Assembly: GCA_046154645.1 (NCBI GenBank)
Contig: JBJXDZ010000109.1
Coordinates: forward strand, 9,862 to 73,861
Reading direction: 5' to 3'
Length of the DNA: 64,000 nt
Origin: Ga0077555 sp046154645
GTDB taxonomy: Bacteria; Pseudomonadota; Alphaproteobacteria; Rhizobiales; Hyphomicrobiaceae
The first letter of the stretch is position 1. The number at the start of each line of letters is the position of its first letter. The notes below the pieces were generated by a model. The model ran no database searches and was not told where the DNA came from. It saw nothing but the letters and a program-made list of their open reading frames with translations. Positions 42,268-50,865 of this stretch are shown here, in pieces. The position numbers and the translations under genes were made by a program.

Positions 42268-44175
42268 ATGGCACAAACGTATGTGGGCTCGCACGGCGCC
42301 GACACCCAGCAGGTATCGAGTCATGGCAAGCTCGGCACCCTCGCCTTAGGTTCGATCGGCGTCGCTTACGGCGACATCGGCACCAGTCCGCTATATGCCT
42401 TTCGCGAGGCCGTGACGCATGCCAAGACGCACGGCTTGTCGGGACCGGAGGCGGTCATCGGCGTCCTGTCGTTAATCGTGTGGTCGCTGTTTCTCGTCGT
42501 CACCCTGAAATACGTCATCGTGCTGTTGCGAGCCGACAACAACGGCGAGGGCGGCACGTTCGCCTTGATGGCCCTCGGCCAGTCCGTCGCCAAACGATCG
42601 GCGCCCGTTCTGTTGCTGCTCGGCGTCATCGGCGCCTCGTTCTTCTATGGCGATGCCATCCTGACGCCGGCGATCTCCGTGCTCTCCGCGGTGGAAGGCC
42701 TGAAGTTGATCGCGCCATCGATGAACAAGGCCATCGTGCCGGTGACCATGCTCATTCTGATCGCCGTGTTCGCGATGCAATCGCGCGGCACAGAGCGCGT
42801 CGCGTCGTTCTTCGGCCCCATCACGTTGGCCTGGTTCATCGTGCTGGCGATCGGCGGCGCCATCCATATCGTCGACGATCCCCGTGTGTTCCAGGCCTTC
42901 AACCCGTATCACGGTCTCAAGCTGGTGTTCGTCAACGGCCTCTTGGGCTTCACCATTCTCGGCCTCGTCTTCCTGGCCGTCACCGGCGCCGAGGCCCTCT
43001 ATGCCGACCTCGGACATTTCGGCCGCCAACCGATCCAGCTCGCCTGGTCGACGATCGTGCTGCCGTCGCTGATCATCAACTATTTCGGGCAGGGCGCGCT
43101 GGTCCTCTCGGATCCCTCGGCGATCGACTCGCCGCTCTACAAGCTCTATCCCGATTGGGCCTTGATCCCCATGGTGCTGCTGGCGACCTGCGCCACCGTC
43201 ATCGCCTGCCAGGCTGTGATCACCGGGGCCTTCTCCTTGACCCGTCAGGCGATCCAGCTCGGCTTGTTGCCGCGCTTCGCCATTCGCCACACCTCCGAGA
43301 GCATGGCCGGCCAGATCTACCTGCCGCGCGTCAACTGGCTGCTGCTCTGCGGCGTTCTCATCGTCGTCGTCCTGTTCCGCAACTCGTCGGATCTTGCCGC
43401 CGCCTACGGCATCTCGGTCACCGCCACCATGGTCATCGACAGCGCCATGGCGTTCTTCGTCATCTGGAAATACTGGCGCTGGCCGCTCTGGCGGGCCCTG
43501 GCGCTGATCGTGCCGCTGATCCTGCTCGAGCAGGCGTTCTTCGTCGCCAACATGCTGAAGGTGCTGGAGGGCGGCTGGTTCCCGCTCGTCATCGGCCTGT
43601 CGATCGCGCTCGTGATGTTCACCTGGCTGCATGGCTCACGCGTGCTCGCGCGCGCCACCAAGAAATCGGAGGCTGAACTTGACTGGCTGATCGGCAAGCT
43701 CGAAGCCAAGCCGCCACACCGCGTGCCGGGCACCGCCGTGTTCCTGACCAGTGATCCCGACTCGGCGCCAACCGCCCTGATGCACAACCTCAAGCACAAC
43801 CGCGTGCTGCACGAGCGCAATATCATCCTCACCATCAAGACCGAGGATCGCCCCCGCGTGCCCCGCCACGAGCGCGTCGCCATCGATCGTCTCTCGGACG
43901 GCTTCATACGCGTCATCGCCCACTATGGTTTCATGGAAACGCCATCGGTGCCGAAGATCTTCGAGCATTGTCGGCGCAAGGACCTGAACGTGGATTTCCC
44001 CGCCACATCGTTCTTCCTGTCGCGCCGCTCGCTGCGCACGACGGCCAAGACGCCGCTGCCGATCTGGCAGGAGCGGCTCTTCATCTGGCTGGCGCGCAGC
44101 TCCGAGGATGCCACCGAGTATTTCAAGATCCCGACCGATCGCGTTGTCGAGGTCGGCACGCAAGTGCAGGTGTAG
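42268..44175 (+). CDS. kup: Low-affinity potassium transport system protein Kup
   Basis: A 635-residue member of the KUP/HAK/KT potassium uptake family. About 12 transmembrane spans are followed by a C-terminal cytoplasmic domain. Signature segments are LGSIGVAYGDIGTSPLYAFREA near the start, RADNNGEGGTFALMAL, FFYGDAILTPAISVLSAVEGLK and YFGQGALVLSDP. It imports K+ with protons across the inner membrane. AGAGAGGTG precedes ATG 42268. The length agrees with the family. Confidence 0.95.
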   Translation: MAQTYVGSHGADTQQVSSHGKLGTLALGSIGVAYGDIGTSPLYAFREAVTHAKTHGLSGPEAVIGVLSLIVWSLFLVVTLKYVIVLLRADNNGEGGTFALMALGQSVAKRSAPVLLLLGVIGASFFYGDAILTPAISVLSAVEGLKLIAPSMNKAIVPVTMLILIAVFAMQSRGTERVASFFGPITLAWFIVLAIGGAIHIVDDPRVFQAFNPYHGLKLVFVNGLLGFTILGLVFLAVTGAEALYADLGHFGRQPIQLAWSTIVLPSLIINYFGQGALVLSDPSAIDSPLYKLYPDWALIPMVLLATCATVIACQAVITGAFSLTRQAIQLGLLPRFAIRHTSESMAGQIYLPRVNWLLLCGVLIVVVLFRNSSDLAAAYGISVTATMVIDSAMAFFVIWKYWRWPLWRALALIVPLILLEQAFFVANMLKVLEGGWFPLVIGLSIALVMFTWLHGSRVLARATKKSEAELDWLIGKLEAKPPHRVPGTAVFLTSDPDSAPTALMHNLKHNRVLHERNIILTIKTEDRPRVPRHERVAIDRLSDGFIRVIAHYGFMETPSVPKIFEHCRRKDLNVDFPATSFFLSRRSLRTTAKTPLPIWQERLFIWLARSSEDATEYFKIPTDRVVEVGTQVQV

Positions 44176-44237
44176 CCGCGCATTCCCAGGCGGGATCAGA
44201 CGCGACGCGCGCTGACTTTGGTCCGCGAGGTCGCCAC

Positions 44238-44381
44238 GTGTTTCCCCCTCCCCTCAGGGGAGGGGTGTCGAGCTTGGCGTCACCATCGCTACAGAAGCCC
44301 CGATTTTGCAGACCGAACTCCAACATCCGTCGTGGATCATCCACCTGCCCCTAGCCCCGTGGCGGGGGAAGGAGACGACCA
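44238..44381. repeat. R2 composite palindromic element, copy E
   Basis: The left end TTTCCCCCTCCCCTCAGGGG-type hairpin joins straight to GTCGAGCTTGG, missing the TTAGGGGTGGGG segment. The core TTTTGCAGACCGAACTCCAAC and GTCGTGGATCATC match the others, and the right end is partly lost (GCCCCGTGGCGGGG). It fills most of the gap between the convergent kup and MFS genes. Confidence 0.75.
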
Positions 44382-44421
44382 AGCGGGTTTACGATTTGCG
44401 CTAGGTTTGCGCATTCCGGGC

Positions 44422-44447
44422 GGGGTCAGACCCTTGGATCTGCCCCC
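44422..44447. repeat. R1 palindrome, copy e (overlaps MFS gene end)
   Basis: GGGGTCAGACCC-TT-GGATCTGCCCCC. On the minus strand it supplies the last six codons (GADPRV) and the TGA stop of the MFS gene. Confidence 0.85.
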
Positions 44448-45715
44448 ATCGCGGGTTCGGTGATCCGCCGCCGGTGGCGCTCGTACCAGAACGACATCGC
44501 CTCGATCGCCAGCCAGGACGCCGCGGCGCAGCCGATCAGCACATAGCGCCCCGTCTCCCAGCCCCACTGATCCGCGATCCACGCGAACACCGTTGGCGCC
44601 GAGGCGTTGACGAACAGCACCGGCGTTGCAATCAGCCCCAGCACCGCGCCGTAGCCCTTGGCCCCGAACAGTGCCAGCGGCACCGCGCCACGCACGATGG
44701 TGATGACCCCTTGCGCGGCGCCGAGGAGCAGCGTGAAGGCCAGCACGGCCGCAAACACACCGTGCCCGAGGATCAGCAGCAGGAACGACAGCGGCAACGC
44801 GCCGATGGCGATGCGGGCAACCGTGATGGCGCGCAGGTTGCGTCCGAACACGATCTCCACGATCCGTCCGGCGAACTGCGCGAATCCCTTGAGCGAGGCC
44901 ATCCACACCGCCGCCGCCGTGAACAGGCCTGCCGCCTCGATGAGCTGCACAAGTTGCACCGTGATGATGCCGAACACGAAACCGTTGAGCGACATGATCA
45001 GCGCGAAGAGGCCGATGCCGATGCGTCGCGCCGCGCCTTCGAGGGCCGGGCCCTCGGCGACAGCTTGTGCGGTCGGTGCCATGGCCGCCGTCGATGCACT
45101 CTCGCGTCGCGCCAGCCCGAACCAGTGCAGCGGCAGGCAGATCACCAGATTGACGAGGGCAAAGATCAGCAAGGTTTGCCGCCAACCCACCTGCTCGGCG
45201 AGATAGTGGCCGATCACCCAGAAAATCGACGACGCGAAGGCGCCATAGAGCGTGAGATAGGAGATCGCCGTCCGCCCCCGGCTCGGCGCCACCTGCACCA
45301 GCGCCGCGAAGGCCGCATCATAGAGGCACAGCCGCATGCCGACGCCCAGCAGCGCCCACACCGCCAGATAGCTGGCGTGATCCTGCACGAAGGCCAGCGC
45401 CGCCAGTGCCGCCGAGACCACCACCGTGCCAATCGACATCAGGCCCCGCGCGCCATAGCGGTCGATGGCGCGACCAACGGTCGTGGAAATCAATCCCATC
45501 ACCAGCACGGCGATGGTGAAGCCGAGGAACACCTGCGCTCGCGTCCAGCCCATCTCCTTGGCGATCGGGTTGCCGAGCACGCCTAGGCAATAGAAGCTCG
45601 TCCCCCAGGCTGTGATCTGCGTGATGCCGAGCGCATGCACCGCCCGATGCATGGGATCATTGAGCCAGCCGCCACCGGCGCCGGTTCCGACCCGTTCCTG
45701 TCCGTGCTTCGCCAT
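44426..45715 (-). CDS. MFS transporter
   Basis: A 429-residue major facilitator protein with about 12 hydrophobic spans in two halves joined by a variable loop (residues ~205-225). The segment GRAIDRYGARG between spans fits the motif-A loop, and ALGITQITAWGTSFYCLGVLG starts the first span. The substrate is unknown. The natural C-terminus seems replaced: the final residues and stop are encoded by R1 copy e. ATG at 45715 is used; a later ATG (at PMHRAV) would drop a Gly-rich leader. Confidence 0.82.
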   Translation of the reverse strand: MAKHGQERVGTGAGGGWLNDPMHRAVHALGITQITAWGTSFYCLGVLGNPIAKEMGWTRAQVFLGFTIAVLVMGLISTTVGRAIDRYGARGLMSIGTVVVSAALAALAFVQDHASYLAVWALLGVGMRLCLYDAAFAALVQVAPSRGRTAISYLTLYGAFASSIFWVIGHYLAEQVGWRQTLLIFALVNLVICLPLHWFGLARRESASTAAMAPTAQAVAEGPALEGAARRIGIGLFALIMSLNGFVFGIITVQLVQLIEAAGLFTAAAVWMASLKGFAQFAGRIVEIVFGRNLRAITVARIAIGALPLSFLLLILGHGVFAAVLAFTLLLGAAQGVITIVRGAVPLALFGAKGYGAVLGLIATPVLFVNASAPTVFAWIADQWGWETGRYVLIGCAAASWLAIEAMSFWYERHRRRITEPAMGADPRV

Positions 45716-45834
45716 CGTCGATCGTCCCCCTGGATGCGGCTTATGCTAACCCGCTTGGTTCGCGCCTGCATCCCCGATGACAGATCACCGCCATCCTGCT
45801 ACGCGCATGGCCGATAGACATTTACGGGGGCACG

Positions 45835-46992
45835 ATGCGGCTTTCAGTTCTCTCGGCGGCCATCGTCGCGGCCCTGGTCGGCATTGCCGGCGCCCTCGCC
45901 GTTGTACTCGCCGCGGCCGCCGCCGTTGGCGCCAGCCAGGCCGAGACCACGTCCTGGGTCACCGCGCTCTGCCTCTCCATGGCACTCAACAGCGGCTTTC
46001 TGTCCTGGCGGCACCGCATGCCGATCATCACGGCCTGGTCGACGCCGGGTGCCGCGGTCATCGCTGCCACCGCCGGCGCCGTGAAACTCGATGCCGCGGT
46101 CGCAGCCTTCCTGGTCACCGGTGCTCTCATCGTCGCGACCGGCGCCATCGGCCTGCTCGACCGCTTGATCCGGCGCATTCCCATGGCCGTGGCCGCGGGC
46201 ATGCTTGCAGGCGTGCTGGTTCGCTTCGTGTTGCAGATGGTCGAGGCGATCCCGGCCGCGCCGTTGCTGGTCGTGCCGCTGGTCGTGCTGTTCCTGCTGC
46301 TGCGCCTGGTGACCCCCGCCGCTGCTATGCTGGTGGTGATTGCCGCCGGCACCGCACTTGCCGCCGCCCTGGGCCTGATCACGACCTGGCCTAGGCTCGA
46401 GCTCTCGACGTTGACCGTGGTCACACCGCGCTTCGAGGTGGCCACCATCATCGGACTCGCCCTGCCGCTGTACCTCGTCACCATGGCCTCGCAGAACCTG
46501 CCCGGCGCCGCCGTCCTCAAGGCCTCGGGCTACGAGCCGCCGTTCTCATCCGCGCTCGTGGTGACGGGCCTCGCCTCCCTCGTCATCGCCCCGTTCGGCG
46601 CCCACACCATCAATCTTGCCGCCATCACGGCGGCCATTTGCACTGGCCCCGACGCCCATCCCGATCCCGCCAGGCGCTGGCACACCGGCATCGCCTATCT
46701 CGTCGTCTACGGCCTATTGGCCGCCCTCGGTGCGTCCCTGGTGGCCCTGTTCGCCGCCTTTCCGGCCGCTCTCATCAAGGCCATCGCTGGCCTCGGCCTC
46801 CTCGGCTCGCTCGCCTCCGCGCTCGCCACCGCCGTTGCCGACGAGCGCCAGCGCTTTGCCGGCATCCTGGCCTTCGCCGTCACCGCGTCCGGGATCGCTC
46901 TGTTCGGCATCGGTTCGGCGTTCTGGGGGCTGGTCGCAGGCCTGATCGTGGTCGCCTTGGACGCACTGGCCGCGCGTGCGCCCCCTACGTAA
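45835..46992 (+). CDS. benE: Benzoate/H+ symporter family protein BenE
   Basis: A 385-residue polytopic protein of the BenE family. Conserved segments are the TPGAAV motif (ITAWSTPGAAVIAA), IPMAVAAGMLAGVLVRF, LPLYLVTMASQNLPGAAVLKASGY and PFGAHTINLAAITAAICTGPDAHPDP. Characterised members import benzoate with protons. No benzoate-degradation genes are close, so the real substrate may differ. It is divergent from the MFS gene. Confidence 0.9.
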   Translation: MRLSVLSAAIVAALVGIAGALAVVLAAAAAVGASQAETTSWVTALCLSMALNSGFLSWRHRMPIITAWSTPGAAVIAATAGAVKLDAAVAAFLVTGALIVATGAIGLLDRLIRRIPMAVAAGMLAGVLVRFVLQMVEAIPAAPLLVVPLVVLFLLLRLVTPAAAMLVVIAAGTALAAALGLITTWPRLELSTLTVVTPRFEVATIIGLALPLYLVTMASQNLPGAAVLKASGYEPPFSSALVVTGLASLVIAPFGAHTINLAAITAAICTGPDAHPDPARRWHTGIAYLVVYGLLAALGASLVALFAAFPAALIKAIAGLGLLGSLASALATAVADERQRFAGILAFAVTASGIALFGIGSAFWGLVAGLIVVALDALAARAPPT

Positions 46993-47165
46993 CTTGGAAG
47001 CCACACTTTGCCGCCAGCCGATGCTGGTCAGGCAACACGCGATCCCCTAATGTCACGGACTGTCACGCAGATTTGGTGCGAGGCCATGAGCACGCCGGCC
47101 GCAGCCTTGCGCCACACTATGGTGGCGTTGCGGCGACCACAACGACCTCGGGGGAGGGAGACGAC

Positions 47166-47876
47166 GTGAGCCTGGACAAAGACGTTGCCGCCGGTTTGTT
47201 TTTCGTCAGTCTCGGCGTCCTCGGCCTTGTCATCGGTGCCGACTATGCGTTCGGCACCACCGCGCGCATGGGCGCCGGCTTCGTGCCCAAACTGTTGTCG
47301 TGGGGCCTCGTCGGCCTCGGCTGCCTGATCGCGCTCGGCGGTTTGGCACGCCGGCCCGAGAATGCCATGGACACGTGGGCGTTCGGCCCCCTCCTCGTCA
47401 TCATCGCGGCCGTGGTGGCCTTCGGCGCCTGCCTCGAGCCCTACGGCCTGGAGGGAGCCACGATCGGCGCCATTCTGATCGCCAGCGCCGGCCGGGCGCG
47501 CCAGAATGCGCTGCAGATCTGCCTCCTGATCTTCGCCATCATCGGCCTCACGGCCAGCCTCTATCCGGGAATTAACCGGCTGCTCGGCGCCAGCACGGTG
47601 ACCGCCATTCTCGCCGCCTCGGGTGCCGCGCTCCTCCTGCAATGGCTGATCTACGCCTTTGGCGAAACCCGCCGCGCGCTCATCGAGCAGGCCATACTTG
47701 CCCTCGTTCTCGCCGTGCTCTCGGTCATCGTGTTTGCCGACCTCCTCGGCCTGCCCTTTAAGTCGCTGTTCGTGCAACAGCTCTGGATGCCCATCAAGAC
47801 CACCGTCTTCCAACCTGTCTTCCAGGGCATCGGCGGCGTCATCAAGGCTGTGCGCGGCCTCTTCAAGGGGGCATGA
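47166..47876 (+). CDS. tctB: Tripartite tricarboxylate transporter TctB subunit
   Basis: A 236-residue small membrane subunit of a TctABC-type carboxylate transporter. The first ~150 residues show the usual four spans (DVAAGLFFVSLGVLGLVIG, MGAGFVPKLLSWGLVGLGCLIALGG). An additional ~80 residues with one or two more hydrophobic segments make it longer than typical TctB. The GTG start at 47166 has a strong GGGAGG upstream. The tctA gene follows 10 bp later. Confidence 0.82.
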   Translation: MSLDKDVAAGLFFVSLGVLGLVIGADYAFGTTARMGAGFVPKLLSWGLVGLGCLIALGGLARRPENAMDTWAFGPLLVIIAAVVAFGACLEPYGLEGATIGAILIASAGRARQNALQICLLIFAIIGLTASLYPGINRLLGASTVTAILAASGAALLLQWLIYAFGETRRALIEQAILALVLAVLSVIVFADLLGLPFKSLFVQQLWMPIKTTVFQPVFQGIGGVIKAVRGLFKGA

Positions 47877-47886
47877 GGGAACTCAG

Positions 47887-49392
47887 ATGGACTTGCTTTC
47901 GAACCTCGCGCTCGGCTTCTCGGTGGCGTTCACTTTCGAGAACCTCATGTTCTGCCTGATCGGCGCCGTCCTCGGCACCTTGATCGGCGTGCTGCCGGGC
48001 ATCGGCCCGGTGCCGACCATCGCCATGCTGCTCCCGTTCACGTTCTCGCTGTCGCCGATCCCAGCGCTGATCATGATGGCCGGCATCTACTACGGCGCCC
48101 AATACGGGGGCTCGACGACGGCCATCCTGGTCAACATGCCCGGCGAAAGCTCGTCCGTCGTCACCTGCCTTGATGGCTACCAGATGGCGCGCCAGGGCCG
48201 TGCCGGCGCCGCACTTGCGATTGCCGCCATCGGCTCCTTCATTGCCGGCACCATCGCCACCATCCTGATTGCGGTCTGCGCTGGCTGGATGACGCTGGTC
48301 ACGCAAAGCTTCGGCGCCGCTGAGTATTTCTCGCTGATGGTGTTCGGCCTCATCGCCGCCGTCGTGCTCGCTCAGGGCAGCATCCTGAAGGCCGTGGCCA
48401 TGATCATCGTCGGCCTGTTCCTGGGCCTCATCGGCACCGACGTGAACACCGGCAAGCAGCGCTACACCTTCGGCATCCCCGAGCTTTCCGACGGCATCGG
48501 CTTCGTGCCCATCGCGCTCGGCATCTTCGGCATTGCCGAGATCGTGCACAATCTGTCGCAGAAGGAAGACCGCAGCATCCTGGCGCAACGCATCACCGGG
48601 CTCATGCCAACGGCGGCCGACATGCGCGCCTCACTCCCCGCCATCTTCCGTGGCACCGCCATCGGTTCCCTGCTCGGCGTGCTGCCCGGTGGCGGCGCCG
48701 TGCTGTCGGCCTTCTCCGCCTACACGCTGGAAAAGAAGATCTCGCGCACGCCGGAGCGCTTCGGCAATGGCGCCATTGAAGGCGTCGCCGCGCCGGAAGC
48801 CGCCAACAACGCCGGCGCCCAGACCTCGTTCATTCCCCTGCTCATGCTTGGCATCCCGCCCAATGCCGTGATGGCCCTCATGGTCGGCGCCATGATGATC
48901 CACGGCATCCAGCCCGGCCCGCAAGTGATGACCAAGCAGCCGGACCTGTTCTGGGGCCTCATCGCCTCCATGTGGCTCGGCAATCTGATGCTGCTGGTGA
49001 TCAACCTGCCGATGATCGGCATCTGGGTGCGGCTGCTCTCCGTGCCCTACAATCTGCTGTCGCCGGCCATCCTGCTGTTCTGCTGCATCGGCGTTTATAG
49101 CCTCAACAACAGCGGCTTCGAGGTGGCGCTCACGGCTGTGTTCGGCATTCTCGGCTATTTCTTCCTGAAGGCCGGCTGCGAGGGAGCGCCGTTGCTGCTG
49201 GGTTTTGTCCTCGGGCCGTTGATGGAGGAGAACCTGCGCCGTGCCCTGCTCCTCTCCCAGGGCGATCCGACCGTGTTCGTCACCCGCCCGATCAGCGCCG
49301 TACTGCTTGCGCTCGCCGCCATGCTGCTGGTGATCGTCGTATTGCCGGCCGTGCGGGCGACCCGTGAGGTGGCCTTCAAGGAGGCGTCATGA
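47887..49392 (+). CDS. tctA: Tripartite tricarboxylate transporter TctA permease
   Basis: A 501-residue permease with 11-12 spans. TctA signatures are IGAVLGTLIGVLPGIGPVPTIAMLLPFTF, YYGAQYGGSTTAILVNMPGESSSVVTCLDGYQMARQGRAGAAL and the inverted-repeat half around LGVLPGGGAVLSAFSAYTLEKK. It moves di- or tricarboxylates into the cell using a TctC binding protein and an ion gradient. No tctC is adjacent; the nearest is at 34963. Confidence 0.95.
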   Translation: MDLLSNLALGFSVAFTFENLMFCLIGAVLGTLIGVLPGIGPVPTIAMLLPFTFSLSPIPALIMMAGIYYGAQYGGSTTAILVNMPGESSSVVTCLDGYQMARQGRAGAALAIAAIGSFIAGTIATILIAVCAGWMTLVTQSFGAAEYFSLMVFGLIAAVVLAQGSILKAVAMIIVGLFLGLIGTDVNTGKQRYTFGIPELSDGIGFVPIALGIFGIAEIVHNLSQKEDRSILAQRITGLMPTAADMRASLPAIFRGTAIGSLLGVLPGGGAVLSAFSAYTLEKKISRTPERFGNGAIEGVAAPEAANNAGAQTSFIPLLMLGIPPNAVMALMVGAMMIHGIQPGPQVMTKQPDLFWGLIASMWLGNLMLLVINLPMIGIWVRLLSVPYNLLSPAILLFCCIGVYSLNNSGFEVALTAVFGILGYFFLKAGCEGAPLLLGFVLGPLMEENLRRALLLSQGDPTVFVTRPISAVLLALAAMLLVIVVLPAVRATREVAFKEAS

Positions 49393-49490
49393 AGACCCGC
49401 CACACCGCCCTCTTGAGGCGGTACCGGCCGTTGCCGGATAGCCCGGCGAACCCATCGTCGGCGTTTCATTGACCCGCGGAGAACAGTGCC

Positions 49491-50768
49491 ATGTCGAAGA
49501 CCGCGTACATCTTCGTTGCCATCATTTTCACCCTGCTCGGGGCGTCGTTCATCGCGTCCACGGCATTCATGCTGCGCGAGTTCGCCACCACGGATGCGGA
49601 GACCATGGTGATCGCGCATAGTCACGTCTTCATTTTCTTTCCGCTGCTCGGTCTGGTCGCGCTCGCTGCCTTCTATCTGCCCTCCGTCATCTTCACCGAC
49701 CATTACCTAACCAACCTCGGCTGGTTCGGCTGGGTCCGCTTCGGCGTCGGCTTTATCGCCGTGGCGACCTTTGCCTGGTTTCAGGCGACGCGCCTCTCAA
49801 GCCAGGACTTGCGCGCCATCTGGGAGGTGGCCCCGACCGAGCTCACGCGGGAAGCGGCCGCCGGCCCGCTGCGCAATCCCGGCCGTTGTACCGACGTTGC
49901 CAAGGTCGACGCGCTACGCCAAGCCCGCGAGCGCGGCGAAAATCCCCCTGCTGGCGATCTGACCAAGCCTTGCAGCCGCCAGCCCATTCTGACCGTGCTG
50001 CGAGATCTGCGCGACAAGGCGCAGCATCGCGCCGCCCTCTCCACCTTCTCGCGCAATTGCAAGCCCGATGCGCTGCTCGAGAAACCCGCCATCGACGATG
50101 CCGAGCGCTACTGCTTCCCCGCCGGCCAGAAGCTCAACGCTGCCGACTGCTGTCGCATCCAGGGCGAGTTCGCCTCGCATGTGCGCAATCTCTATGTGGC
50201 CTCGGCGACGCGCTCCAAGACCGCCGACTTCGAAGCCTCCTTGTTCTTCGCCAAGGCCTTCTTCCTGTCCGTGCTCTTGGTCATCGGCCTGTTCCTGCTC
50301 ATTTGGCGGCACACACTCAAGAAGCACTACGCCGCCCATCGTCCAGCCATGGAACGTGGCATCATGATCGGCGCCATCGTGCTGCTGTTCTGGGTGCTCA
50401 TGGATTACGGCTACCAGCAGACCACCGATGTCCTGTTCGGGCGCAACTACGACGGCGTCAATCCACGCATCAGCCTGCTGTTCATTCCCTGGGCCGTGCT
50501 GCTGCTGTTCTATTTCATGGAGCGCCTCGGCGAGGATCTCGAGCGCGTCGCCCAGATCGCCACCATCGTCGGCACAGGCTTCACGCTGCTGCGCTACCAG
50601 GAAATCAACGACTGGACGGCGCGCCTCCTCGGCGTTGGCGCTGCCAATTGGCATTTCGCCATTGTCGCCGTCATTGGACTGCTTGGACTGGTTGCAATCC
50701 TGCGGCCGAGCTGGCTGCCGACTCCCGCCAAGCCCCACGCCGACAAGCCGGTCGGCGTCAAGCAATAA
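49491..50768 (+). CDS. Uncharacterised polytopic membrane protein with six-Cys extramembrane domain
   Basis: A 425-residue protein. There are three hydrophobic segments in residues 1-98. A soluble domain (~100-245) contains cysteines C133, C161, C190, C208, C220 and C221. Four more spans follow (~252-275, 291-305, 330-345, 385-407). The even number and spacing of cysteines fit disulfides, which would put the domain in the periplasm. I know no family for it. It lies 98 bp after tctA and upstream of corA on the same strand. Confidence 0.7.
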   Translation: MSKTAYIFVAIIFTLLGASFIASTAFMLREFATTDAETMVIAHSHVFIFFPLLGLVALAAFYLPSVIFTDHYLTNLGWFGWVRFGVGFIAVATFAWFQATRLSSQDLRAIWEVAPTELTREAAAGPLRNPGRCTDVAKVDALRQARERGENPPAGDLTKPCSRQPILTVLRDLRDKAQHRAALSTFSRNCKPDALLEKPAIDDAERYCFPAGQKLNAADCCRIQGEFASHVRNLYVASATRSKTADFEASLFFAKAFFLSVLLVIGLFLLIWRHTLKKHYAAHRPAMERGIMIGAIVLLFWVLMDYGYQQTTDVLFGRNYDGVNPRISLLFIPWAVLLLFYFMERLGEDLERVAQIATIVGTGFTLLRYQEINDWTARLLGVGAANWHFAIVAVIGLLGLVAILRPSWLPTPAKPHADKPVGVKQ

Positions 50769-50865
50769 CCGATAAAGCCATGGCCGCCGACACCGACACG
50801 CCCTACCCTGCTCGACACCTGCCTGGGCTCGACCAGCTTGCAGCCTTTTACCGACGGACGCCACC

